DNA of 45,770 bases from Dehalococcoidia bacterium (GTDB lineage Bacteria; Chloroflexota; Dehalococcoidia; Dehalococcoidales; Fen-1064). Location of the stretch: positions 1-45,770 of the forward strand of contig DUFD01000010.1 in the NCBI GenBank assembly GCA_011171075.1, read 5' to 3'. A model generated the notes under the pieces. It was not told the DNA's origin and did not search any database. It saw only the letters and a list, made by a program, of their open reading frames with translations. The stretch's first letter is position 1, and each line of letters opens with the position of its first letter. Of this stretch, positions 23,884-31,847 are shown piece after piece. A program made the position numbers and the translations under genes.

Positions 23884-25288
23884 GATAGCCCTGCCAAAGG
23901 GACGCCTCCTGGAGACAACCTCTGCACTTCTGCAGGCTGCCGATTGGGGACTCGAAGACTACGACGAGAGCATGCGTAACTACCGCCTCCAGTCGCGGCG
24001 GTTCACGGACCTGCAGGCGAAGGTATTCAACGAGCGGGATATCCCCGTCCAGGTAGCCATCGGTAACTATGACCTGGGCATCTGCGGACTGGACTGGGTA
24101 GAGGAGCTTTCCATCAAGTTCACCAGTGCGGCTCTGGTGAGGCTGAGAGACCTGGGATATGGAGAGGGCATTCTCTGCCTGGCAGCCAGCCGCTCGCAAC
24201 CGGTACTCAACCTAGAAGAGCTTCGGGTAGAACCAGACCTGATACGTATTGCCAGCGAGTACCCCAACCTGGCCGAGCACCTCGCTTTGAGTCAGCGTCT
24301 GCGGCGTTTCAGCATATTCCCTCTTTGGGGGGCCGCTGAAGCCTATCCCCCGGAAAGCGCTACACTGGCGCTGTTATCGTGCCGGACAGAGCAGGATGTC
24401 CTCGACAGAGGCCTTGTGCCAGTCAACGTTATCCAGAATAACAGCGCCTTACTGATAGCCAACAGGAGCAGCTGGGAGCAGAAGAACCTCAGCGAGATAG
24501 TGGAATCTATCGACAGGCAATTACCACTCAGCGTAACGAACCGGAAGGAAACCGCCGCCAAGAAACCTGCCGGGATGGGCTACGAGCCCTGGCAGGCTGA
24601 CGAGGATACTGTCAGAATCGCCCTGCCCGACGGACACCAGCAGGCGCCCACGGCTAAGCTGCTTGGCAACGCCGGTATCCGAGTCGAGGATTACCCATCA
24701 GAAAACGGAAACCGCCGTCCTGCTGCAGATATAGAGGGTGTAGTGATTAAGGTAATCAGACCCCAGGACATGCCGTTGCAGGTAGCCAACGGTAATTTCG
24801 ACCTAGCGATTACGGGGCGTGATTGGCTTACCGACCATCTCGCCGTGTTCCCCTCGAGTCCGGCTACAGAGCTCCTCGACCTGAAATCCAGCAAAGTGAA
24901 GATTGTGGCGGTAGTAAGCAACGAGGTACCCGCTGACGACATCTTCAGCCTCAGGCAACTGGTTACCAGGCAGAACACGCCCTTCCGAGTGGCCTCGGAA
25001 TACGTCAACATCGCCGATAAATACGCACGGGACAATCACCTCGGCATGTATAAAGTCGTTCCTACGTGGGGCGCTACCGAGGCCTTCCTGCCCGAGGACG
25101 CCGACCTGCTGATTGAGAATACGGAGACGGGCCGGACAATTGCCCGGCATAATCTAAAGATTATCGACACCCTGTTCAAGTCCACCGGCTGCCTTATCGG
25201 TAATAAGGATGCGGCCACCAGCCCGCTTAAAAAAGAGAGAATCAGGCTAATCGTGGAGAAGCTCGAAGCAGCGGTGGGGAGAGAATGA
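23873..25288 (+). CDS. hisG: ATP phosphoribosyltransferase with two tandem HisG modules
   Basis: A 471-residue protein made of two short-form HisG units (about 1-225 and 245-471), where the usual short HisG is about 200-215 residues. It catalyses the committed step ATP + PRPP to phosphoribosyl-ATP. Module 1 has the N-terminal L-P-K9-G-R-L motif, but its PRPP loop is degenerate (C170-R-T-E-Q-D-V). Module 2 has P-D253-G-H instead of P-K-G-R, but an intact PRPP loop (E415-N-T-E-T-G-R-T-I423). Both keep the middle motifs (Q-V-A-x-G-N-x-D-L and A-S-E-Y-x-N). The GTG start overlaps hisZ by 11 nt with a G-rich ribosome binding site; the frame continues upstream inside hisZ, but that part reads as another frame of hisZ. 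hisD follows after 1 nt. Confidence 0.92.
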   Translation: MTVKIALPKGRLLETTSALLQAADWGLEDYDESMRNYRLQSRRFTDLQAKVFNERDIPVQVAIGNYDLGICGLDWVEELSIKFTSAALVRLRDLGYGEGILCLAASRSQPVLNLEELRVEPDLIRIASEYPNLAEHLALSQRLRRFSIFPLWGAAEAYPPESATLALLSCRTEQDVLDRGLVPVNVIQNNSALLIANRSSWEQKNLSEIVESIDRQLPLSVTNRKETAAKKPAGMGYEPWQADEDTVRIALPDGHQQAPTAKLLGNAGIRVEDYPSENGNRRPAADIEGVVIKVIRPQDMPLQVANGNFDLAITGRDWLTDHLAVFPSSPATELLDLKSSKVKIVAVVSNEVPADDIFSLRQLVTRQNTPFRVASEYVNIADKYARDNHLGMYKVVPTWGATEAFLPEDADLLIENTETGRTIARHNLKIIDTLFKSTGCLIGNKDAATSPLKKERIRLIVEKLEAAVGRE

Positions 25289-25289
25289 A

Positions 25290-26567
25290 TTGAAAATCAT
25301 CAAGGGATTTAAAGAAGCCAAGTCTATGTTATCCCGGCAGGCCCCCAGTGAACTGATGGGCGGTGATGAACAAGAGCAGGCTGTACGGGACATCATCAAC
25401 GATGTTGCCCATCGCGGTGATAAGGCTGTCCTCGAATATACAAAGAAATTCGATGGCGTGGCACCTAAAACCTGGGAGATAGACAAGGAAGAAATAGCCG
25501 GGGCCCAGGAGAAAATCCCACCAGACCTGCTTGATGCACTCAAACTGGCCGCCAGACGGATACGCTCTTTCCACACCAGGCAAAGGGAGAGTCTCTGGAG
25601 TGGTGATGCCGAGGGAATGAGCTGGCTGATACGCCCGCTTCACAGGGTTGGTATCTATGTACCCCGCGGGACAGCCCCCTATCCATCGTCTCTGCTGATG
25701 ACAGCCATTCCGGCAAAGGTCGCCGGGGTCAAAGAGGTCATTCTGGCGACACCCCCGGGGGAAATACCGCCGGTAATACTGGCGGCGGCCGATATTGCCG
25801 GTGTTGACCGTGTCTTATCTATAGGGGGACCGCAGGCAATTGCCGCCCTGGCCCTCGGTACTGAGTCCATCCCGAGTGTAGACAAGGTATGTGGTCCGGG
25901 TAACATCTATGTCACCCTGGCAAAGAAATTGCTTTACGGCGTGGTCGGCATCGACGGTCTCTACGGCCCAAGCGAGGTGCTGATTATCGCCGACCGTACT
26001 GCCAGTCCCGCATACTGCGCCGCCGACCTTATCGCCCAGGCAGAACACGGCACGCTATCGCCTGCCATCCTGGTGACCACCTCCAAGAGCCTTGCTGATA
26101 AGGTAAATAAGGAACTACAGCAGCAGCTTGAGAAGCTACCACGAAGACAAATCATCAGCGAGGCGCTGGACAATAAAGGATTGATAGCCGTGGTTGAGAC
26201 CCTGGATGAGGCAATCGAGCTGGCCAACATCTACGCACCAGAGCACGTGCTCCTGATGGTGGAAGAAGCGAAGTCCTGCATCGACCGTCTTACCAATGCC
26301 GGCTGTGTCGTTATTGGCGAGAAGGCAACCGTGGCGATTGGCGATTACGTAGCCGGACCGAGTCATGTACTACCGACGGAAGGGACAGCCCGGTTTAGCT
26401 CTCCACTGAACATACTCGATTTCATCAAGGTTATCAACGTGGTCACCGTAAACGAAGATAACCTTGATGAACTGGGGCCGGCAGCAGCTACTATTGCCGA
26501 CGCCGAGGGATTTGACGGTCACACTGAGGCAATTACGAGGCGGATGGAGGAGAGGAAGGGTAAATGA
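25290..26567 (+). CDS. hisD: Histidinol dehydrogenase
   Basis: A 425-residue zinc enzyme that oxidises L-histidinol to histidine in two NAD-dependent steps. Seen: the K-V-C-G-P-G-N-I-Y-V-T block, A-E-H-G with the zinc-ligand histidine, A-P-E-H-V-L with the catalytic Glu/His pair, and G-P-S-H-V-L-P-T. Length is normal. The start is TTG, 1 nt after the hisG stop, with GGGGAGAG upstream. The end overlaps the next gene by 4 nt (ATGA), so translation is coupled through the operon. Confidence 0.96.
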   Translation: MKIIKGFKEAKSMLSRQAPSELMGGDEQEQAVRDIINDVAHRGDKAVLEYTKKFDGVAPKTWEIDKEEIAGAQEKIPPDLLDALKLAARRIRSFHTRQRESLWSGDAEGMSWLIRPLHRVGIYVPRGTAPYPSSLLMTAIPAKVAGVKEVILATPPGEIPPVILAAADIAGVDRVLSIGGPQAIAALALGTESIPSVDKVCGPGNIYVTLAKKLLYGVVGIDGLYGPSEVLIIADRTASPAYCAADLIAQAEHGTLSPAILVTTSKSLADKVNKELQQQLEKLPRRQIISEALDNKGLIAVVETLDEAIELANIYAPEHVLLMVEEAKSCIDRLTNAGCVVIGEKATVAIGDYVAGPSHVLPTEGTARFSSPLNILDFIKVINVVTVNEDNLDELGPAAATIADAEGFDGHTEAITRRMEERKGK

Positions 26568-27271
26568 CAAATCTTCAGAAGAAAAACAGCCCCAAAACAG
26601 CAGGCAAGGATATGCTGGCCGGACTGGATTCTGATATTATCGGCGTGACTAACCTTGAACAGTGGAAGGATTCCAGGTTGGAGGAAACCGTCCTGAAACT
26701 ACTCCCGGAGACACGCTCAATAGTTGTTTTTGGGTTGGAGATTCACCGCGAAATCCTAGACCTGTCTTCACCCAGCAGGATACAGGGCGCAGCATCGACG
26801 ACCGACCTTCTGAATACGGACAGCCAGCACCTATCCGGTCGGCTAACACGTACCGCCTATGATATATCGAGGACAGCCCACAACCTCGGTTTTAAAGCCC
26901 TACCACTACCATCGAGGGACTGCCCGACAGACAATCGATTCATTGAGGCTATATTATCTTACAAGCACGCCGGGCAAGCAGCAGGACTGGGTAAGCTCGG
27001 CTGGCATAGTCTGCTGATTAGCTCCGGGTTCGGGCCACGGATACGGCTGGGAGTGTGCCTGACCGAGGCGGAACTGGAACCTACCCCGGCAAGCGACGTC
27101 AGGTTCAACTGCGAGAACTGCCGGAAATGCGTTGAAATCTGTCCGGCACAGGCTATCTATGAGCCTGCACACGATGAACCGTATTCGATTAACAAGTTTG
27201 CCTGTTCGACTTATCTCACAGCTGCGGGCGGTTGCTCGCAGTGCATGCGGGTATGCCCCCCGGGAACGTAA
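26564..27271 (+). CDS. QueG-like Fe-S protein within the his operon
   Basis: A 235-residue protein related to the C-terminal half of epoxyqueuosine reductase (QueG)/reductive-dehalogenase-type Fe-S proteins. The central block A-G-L-G-K-L-G-W-H-S-L-L-I and the G-P-R-I-R-L-G segment match that superfamily. Two clusters are expected: C-E-N-C-R-K-C-V-E-I-C-P near residues 184-195, and a second group near the C-terminus (C-S-T-Y, C-S-Q-C-M-R-V-C-P). The cobalamin-binding N-terminal region and catalytic residues of QueG are not recognisable. It sits between hisD and hisC, coupled to hisD by ATGA. No histidine pathway step is known to need such a protein, so its role is open. Confidence 0.8.
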   Translation: MTNLQKKNSPKTAGKDMLAGLDSDIIGVTNLEQWKDSRLEETVLKLLPETRSIVVFGLEIHREILDLSSPSRIQGAASTTDLLNTDSQHLSGRLTRTAYDISRTAHNLGFKALPLPSRDCPTDNRFIEAILSYKHAGQAAGLGKLGWHSLLISSGFGPRIRLGVCLTEAELEPTPASDVRFNCENCRKCVEICPAQAIYEPAHDEPYSINKFACSTYLTAAGGCSQCMRVCPPGT

Positions 27272-27286
27272 AAGGAACACGAGATA

Positions 27287-28384
27287 ATGACTGAGAAAAA
27301 AGGAATGGAAAGACTAATCAGGCCGGAGCTAATAGGTTTCAGCGGTTACTCCGCATCGACATCCCCGGAAATGCTGGAGGGCAAGGTCGAAGTGCCGGTC
27401 GAGAATATCATCAAGCTGGACGCCAATGAAAATCCCTACGGCTGCTCCCCCAGGGTAAACCAGGCGCTGGCCAAGTACCCGGCATTCAGTGTCTACCCGG
27501 ATGATGGACAGACCAGACTCAGAGAAATGCTGTCAGGGTACACCGGCATCACTGCCGACCACATTATCGCTGAGAGTGGCAGCAACCGGCTAATCGATCT
27601 CGTGTTACGCCTGTTTATCAGTCCGGGAGACGAGGTGATAAACTTTGTACCCAGCTTCATAATGTACCGCTTCAGCACCGACTTATGTGGCGGCACCCTG
27701 ATTGAAGTTCCCCGGGATAAAGATTTCACCGTTAACGTAAAGGCAGTCAAGGATGCCATCAGCCCGAGGACGAAGATTATTCTGATAGCCAATCCCAATA
27801 ATCCCACCGGCACGCTTATATCCCGCGAGGACATACTGGAACTACTGGATACCGGCCTGCCGGTGCTGGTCGACGAGGCCTACTATGAATTCAGTGGGAA
27901 AACGGTGGCACCGCTGGTAACCCGGTATGAAAACCTGATAGTATTGAGGACCTTCAGCAAGTGGGCAGGACTGGCCGGACTGCGAATAGGCTACGGTCTT
28001 TTCCCTTCCGTTATCGCCGATTACATGCTCAGGATAAAAACAGCCTACTGCGTCAATGTAGCGGCGCTGATTGCCATAGAGGAGTCACTGAAGGATATCG
28101 ACTACCTTCAGGAACGGGTTAAGGCAATAATCGTTGAACGCGACCGCCTCTTCGAGGAGCTAAGCAGGCTCGATTGGCTTAAGACCTTTCCGTCAGCGGG
28201 CAACTTTATTCTGTGCCAGGTACTCAAGGGAAAGGCCGGTGACCTGCAGCAGCAACTGCAAAACAAGGGTATCCTGGTCCGCTACTTTAACGAGCCGCTG
28301 CTGGAGAATTACGTCCGCATCAGCGTCGGAAGACCGGAAGACAATGAATCCCTGATGAGGGCCCTGCGGGAAATAGGGCATTAA
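27287..28384 (+). CDS. hisC: Histidinol-phosphate aminotransferase
   Basis: A 365-residue PLP-dependent class I/II aminotransferase that converts imidazole-acetol phosphate to histidinol phosphate. Seen: N-terminal L-D-A-N-E-N-P-Y-G; N-P-N-N-P-T-G; D-E-A-Y-Y-E-F; the PLP lysine in F-S-K-W-A-G-L-A-G-L-R-I-G-Y; and C-terminal V-R-I-S-V-G. The ATG follows AAAGGA. It lies 15 nt after the Fe-S gene and ends this part of the operon, before a 277-bp gap with a new promoter. Confidence 0.95.
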   Translation: MTEKKGMERLIRPELIGFSGYSASTSPEMLEGKVEVPVENIIKLDANENPYGCSPRVNQALAKYPAFSVYPDDGQTRLREMLSGYTGITADHIIAESGSNRLIDLVLRLFISPGDEVINFVPSFIMYRFSTDLCGGTLIEVPRDKDFTVNVKAVKDAISPRTKIILIANPNNPTGTLISREDILELLDTGLPVLVDEAYYEFSGKTVAPLVTRYENLIVLRTFSKWAGLAGLRIGYGLFPSVIADYMLRIKTAYCVNVAALIAIEESLKDIDYLQERVKAIIVERDRLFEELSRLDWLKTFPSAGNFILCQVLKGKAGDLQQQLQNKGILVRYFNEPLLENYVRISVGRPEDNESLMRALREIGH

Positions 28385-28526
28385 TTCAGGTGCAGGGTTC
28401 AACCACGTCACCTTTTTCAAGGGGTCAGGCCGATACATAATCTGTAATGTCTTGTAACTATATTGCACAATATCTGCTACTATAAATAACATTAAACGTA
28501 ATATAGACCATATATCCAATGATAAA

Positions 28527-28543
28527 TGTTATAATTATTAACA
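28527..28543. promoter_or_regulatory. Putative operator 1 upstream of hisB (TGTTA-N7-TAACA)
   Basis: A 17-bp dyad with perfect 5-bp arms TGTTA and TAACA, 18 bp upstream of the -35 box. Its centre (28535) is 54 bp from the centre of an identical-form dyad over the -10 box, about five helical turns. The region is AT-rich, which raises the chance of accidental dyads. Confidence 0.45.
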
Positions 28544-28560
28544 GCTATACAGCTATACTA

Positions 28561-28589
28561 TTGACAAACCTGTGCTATTATGTTACTAT
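28561..28589 (+). promoter_or_regulatory. Promoter of the HTH-hisB gene
   Basis: Perfect TTGACA at 28561-28566, 17-nt spacer, TACTAT at 28584-28589. Predicted start near 28596, leader about 66 nt. This gives hisB its own transcription separate from hisZGDC. Confidence 0.55.
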
Positions 28590-28597
28590 AGTTAACA
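28581..28597. promoter_or_regulatory. Putative operator 2 over the hisB -10 box (TGTTA-N7-TAACA)
   Basis: A second 17-bp dyad of the same form as 28527-28543, containing the palindrome ACTATAGT at its centre and covering the -10 box and predicted start point. A protein bound here would block RNA polymerase. Confidence 0.5.
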
Positions 28598-28661
28598 ATT
28601 ACTTTTACAGACTCCCGAACCACATCGGTAAGAGAGCCAATTATATAAAAGGAGACTGAAA

Positions 28662-29420
28662 ATGGATCCCGTCGCAGAAGCGATAGAGATACAGAAGAGA
28701 TATGGTTACAACGACCAGCAAATGGCCGACCTGCTCAGGTGCAGCCGGGTGCTCTACCAGCAAACACGGACAGGTAAAAAAGAACCTGGTGGCGCCTTTC
28801 TCAGGGGCATGCTCCGTCTCCTCTCCCCGGAAGTCAACAGGTCATCAGTGGTCGAACGCGAGACAGGAGAGACTAATATCAGCTTGCAGCTTGTCGTCGA
28901 TGGCACCGGCAAATACGAGATTGACACCGGCATTAAAACGCTCGACCACCTCCTGTCACAGGTAGCCCGGCACGGTCGATTCGACATGACTATTAAGGCC
29001 TCGGGAGATGATCCGCACCACCTGGCTGAAGACATCGCCATCTGCCTCGGCAAAGCCCTTGGGGAAGCCCTCGGTGAGAAACGGGGGATTACACGCATGG
29101 CCGATGCCTCAGTACCAATGGATGATGCCCTGGCAACAGTAGCAATCGACATCAGCGGACGGGGCTACAGCGTGCTCGACCTAGCCTTCAACGACAACGA
29201 TATGCAGGGGTTCCCTACCGACCTCGTCCGGCACTTCCTTGAGTCATTCGCCATCGAAGGCCGCCTCAACCTGCATGCCCGTATTGCCTACGGTACCAAC
29301 GACCACCACAGGGCGGAGGCCCTTTTCAAGGCACTGGGCAGGGCGCTTGATATGGCCACGCGTACCGATAAGCGTCTCGGTAGCAGTGTGCCCAGCACCA
29401 AGAACCGCATCGAGAAATAG
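28662..29420 (+). CDS. hisB: Imidazoleglycerol-phosphate dehydratase with N-terminal Cro/CI-type HTH domain
   Basis: A 252-residue protein. Residues about 60-250 are HisB (imidazoleglycerol-phosphate to imidazole-acetol phosphate): [42 protein letters not shown]. These include the metal-binding HH and H-x-x-x-E motifs. Residues about 8-50 read as a Cro/CI-type helix-turn-helix ([14 protein letters not shown], then T-G-K-K-E-P). AAAGGAG 7 nt before the ATG at 28662 shows that translation starts at the HTH; an internal ATG at 28809 has a G-rich stretch only 1 nt away and is unlikely. The promoter region carries two matching dyads, so the protein may regulate its own gene. HisB is usually a 24-mer. 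Confidence 0.93.
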   Translation: MDPVAEAIEIQKRYGYNDQQMADLLRCSRVLYQQTRTGKKEPGGAFLRGMLRLLSPEVNRSSVVERETGETNISLQLVVDGTGKYEIDTGIKTLDHLLSQVARHGRFDMTIKASGDDPHHLAEDIAICLGKALGEALGEKRGITRMADASVPMDDALATVAIDISGRGYSVLDLAFNDNDMQGFPTDLVRHFLESFAIEGRLNLHARIAYGTNDHHRAEALFKALGRALDMATRTDKRLGSSVPSTKNRIEK

Positions 29421-29453
29421 AAATCAAGGCATCAGGAAGTCGGGAGGAAGAAG

Positions 29454-30257
29454 ATGAAGAAGAATGCCAGCAAGACTTTGTCTGACCTAATTTCACTGGA
29501 GGGGAAGAGGGCGCTGATTACGGGTGCCGCCGTTGGCATCGGCAGGGCCATCGCTCTAAGGTTTGCCGAGGCTGGAGCCGACCTGCATCTGGTAGACCTG
29601 GACACCAGGGGCCTCGGCACAGTCCGGAGCCAGCTCTCCCAGTTCGACCGTAACGTTGAAACCCACCATGTTGACCTCTCCACCAAAGAGAACATAGATA
29701 CTCTCTGGGAAAAGCTAGCCGGGAGAGAGCCGGACATTTTGGTCAACAACGCCGGGATATACCCTTTTAAAAGCTTTCTGGAGGTAGACGAGGCCTTCCT
29801 TGAAAAAGTGATGAATGTCAATCTGAATTCCGCTCTATGGATGTGCCAGCACATGATACGGAGGAGGCTACGTAAAGGCGGGGTAATTATCAACATTGGC
29901 TCCATCGAGGCTATCCTGCCATTTGAAAAGCACCTTTCTGCTTACAGTATCAGCAAGACAGGCGTGATTGCCCTGACAAGGTCACTGGCTAAAGAGTACG
30001 GGAGCTACGGTTTTCGAGTAAACGCGCTAATACCCGGTGGTATAGTAACTCCGGGGACTAAGGCAGTGGCTAAAGAGTTGACCCAGGGTAATGTACGTCT
30101 TCTCAGGACAGGAGTAGAGTTTAAACTGAGGCTACCCCTGGGCAGGGGCGGGCAACCAGACGAGGTGGCCCGTACTGCCCTGTTCCTCGCCAGCGACCTG
30201 TCCAGCTACGTACACGGAGCACTGATTCCGGTGGACGGCGGATTCTTGTCCTCCTAG
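29454..30257 (+). CDS. Short-chain dehydrogenase/reductase
   Basis: A 267-residue classical SDR: T-G-A-A-V-G-I-G cofactor loop (about 23-30), N-N-A-G-I, N-V-N-L, serine in I-N-I-G-S-I-E and the catalytic Y-S-I-S-K, with a C-terminal P-V-D-G-G. It starts 34 nt after hisB with GGGAGGAAG upstream, so it is probably transcribed with hisB. No histidine step requires an SDR apart from HisD, so the link may be only positional. Its end overlaps the convergent Fe-S gene by 4 nt. Confidence 0.92.
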   Translation: MKKNASKTLSDLISLEGKRALITGAAVGIGRAIALRFAEAGADLHLVDLDTRGLGTVRSQLSQFDRNVETHHVDLSTKENIDTLWEKLAGREPDILVNNAGIYPFKSFLEVDEAFLEKVMNVNLNSALWMCQHMIRRRLRKGGVIINIGSIEAILPFEKHLSAYSISKTGVIALTRSLAKEYGSYGFRVNALIPGGIVTPGTKAVAKELTQGNVRLLRTGVEFKLRLPLGRGGQPDEVARTALFLASDLSSYVHGALIPVDGGFLSS

Positions 30258-30868
30258 GAAGACCCCACAGGACAGGCCTTCCAGCAGAGGTCGCAGCACT
30301 CAACTTTTCCCGGGTCGGGCGACCAGGCACTGCTGCCCAGACAGGCCGGAAGGTCACAAACATAATATGGCTCAAGTATATTCAATGGGCAGGCGTCGAT
30401 GCAGGCTGTGCAGTCGCCACAATACAGGGGCTGCTCGAACTCATCAAGTCCAGAACCAGTTTCGTCCAGAGCAACACCGGTTATTCTCAACGCGGCCAAG
30501 CGGAGTCGCTGACCGAAGTGCGGGTGAAGCAGCATGGCATTCTTGCCCCAGCTCCCCAGTCCGGCAGCCACGGCCATACGCTTCAGGTTTAGCTCGTTAC
30601 CCTGTGGGTAACCGCAATGACCCACCATCTCCACAGATAGTCCCCGCCCACGTATATGATCTGTCATGGAATCCAACAACGGCTGGAAATGAAGCTCGAA
30701 TCCCCGGATGATGAAAGTCCGCTTTTCGTCGCGAATGAAGTCGTCCAAGTCGCGCTCCGGTGAGGTCTCCAGACCGACAACCAGGATACTGTCGCCGTTG
30801 AGCACAGTGATACCGGCGGCATCGAACAGCCTTCTTGCCTCGTTCAGTATTCGCTCACTCGTGCTCAA
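30254..30868 (-). CDS. QueG-like Fe-S protein, second copy
   Basis: A 204-residue protein of the same truncated QueG-like type as the gene at 26564-27271: the shared block A-V-A-A-G-L-G-S-W-G-K-N-A-M-L-L-H-P-H-F-G-Q-R-L-R-L, then C-G-D-C-T-A-C-I-D-A-C-P and C-terminal C-C-D-L-C-W-K-A-C-P for two 4Fe-4S clusters. No cobalamin-binding part. The TTG start overlaps the purC stop (TTGA), indicating coupling to purC. Function unknown; electron transfer is the safe guess. Confidence 0.78.
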   Translation of the reverse strand: MSTSERILNEARRLFDAAGITVLNGDSILVVGLETSPERDLDDFIRDEKRTFIIRGFELHFQPLLDSMTDHIRGRGLSVEMVGHCGYPQGNELNLKRMAVAAGLGSWGKNAMLLHPHFGQRLRLAALRITGVALDETGSGLDEFEQPLYCGDCTACIDACPLNILEPYYVCDLPACLGSSAWSPDPGKVECCDLCWKACPVGSS

Positions 30869-31776
30869 TACTCCCCCAGCTTCCGGCCGGTCAGCCTCTC
30901 ATAGGCCTCGCGGTACCGCTTCGAGGTGCTGTCTATAACTTCCCGGGTGAGATTGGGCGCCGGTGGGTTCTTGTTCCAGCCGGTCGCCTCCGTCCAGTCG
31001 CGTACCGGCTGCTTATCATAGCTGGGCTGGGATTGCCCGACCTTATACTGGTCAGCAGGCCAGAAGCGACTTGAGTCAGGGGTCAGCAGCTCATCAATAA
31101 GGATAAGCTCGCCGTTATTTATCCCGAACTCCATCTTGGTATCGGCGATGATGATGCCACGGTCGCGTACCCGCTCCCGGGCAAAGCTGTAAACAGCAAT
31201 GCATTTCTCTCTCAACTGTTCCGCCATTTCCTTACCCAGTTGCTCCACAACGTCGTCCATGCTCATCGGCTCGTCATGTCCGATCTCGGCCTTGGTAGTC
31301 GGGGTGAAAATCGGCTCGGGCAGTTCCTCACTCTCCCGCAGGCCATCAGCCAGCGAGATACCACAGACGGAGCCGCTCCTCTGGTATTCCGACCATCCCG
31401 AACCGGCCAGGTAACCACGAGCGACACACTCTATCGGGATACGCTCCACCTTCCGGACTACCATCGAACGACCCGCCAGATAGGCAGGATAATCGAAATG
31501 GTCTTTCTCATCCAGATAGGCATCAAGGCAACTAACATCGCCGACGACCTCTATTACATGGTTTGGGACAATCCCACGTGTCTCATTGAACCAGAAGGCA
31601 GAGAGCTGGTTTAGCACCAGTCCTTTGTCCGGGATACCGTCAGGGAGGACAACATCGAAGACAGATATGCGGTCGGTGGCCACAATCAACAGGTGGTCGC
31701 GAAGTTCATAGGTGTCCCGCACCTTACCCCGAATGAATAATGGTAAAGGCAGTTCGGCTTTTATTAACACTTCCAT
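30865..31776 (-). CDS. purC: Phosphoribosylaminoimidazole-succinocarboxamide synthase (SAICAR synthetase)
   Basis: A 303-residue SAICAR synthetase of the longer (yeast ADE1-like) type, purine biosynthesis. Seen: I-R-G-K-V-R-D-T-Y-E-L near the start, T-D-R-I-S-V-F-D-V-V, E-C-V-A-R-G-Y-L-A-G-S-G-W, F-T-P-T-T-K-A-E, D-T-K-M-E-F-G and L-I-D-E-L-L-T-P-D-S-S-R. The reaction joins aspartate to carboxyaminoimidazole ribotide using ATP. The product of hisH/hisF (AICAR) enters the same pathway, but the closeness to his genes may be accidental. Confidence 0.96.
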   Translation of the reverse strand: MEVLIKAELPLPLFIRGKVRDTYELRDHLLIVATDRISVFDVVLPDGIPDKGLVLNQLSAFWFNETRGIVPNHVIEVVGDVSCLDAYLDEKDHFDYPAYLAGRSMVVRKVERIPIECVARGYLAGSGWSEYQRSGSVCGISLADGLRESEELPEPIFTPTTKAEIGHDEPMSMDDVVEQLGKEMAEQLREKCIAVYSFARERVRDRGIIIADTKMEFGINNGELILIDELLTPDSSRFWPADQYKVGQSQPSYDKQPVRDWTEATGWNKNPPAPNLTREVIDSTSKRYREAYERLTGRKLGEY

Positions 31777-31847
31777 AATAGACTGAATATAGCACAGATT
31801 GTGTTCGACTGTATAGCTGATATGCCTTTTAGAAGTACGTAATTGCC

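Noticed and set aside
28385-28425. Possible terminator after hisC (AGGTG...CACCT with T-run)
   Set aside because: Only a 5-bp stem with a 16-nt loop; too weak to call, although an end to the operon here is likely.
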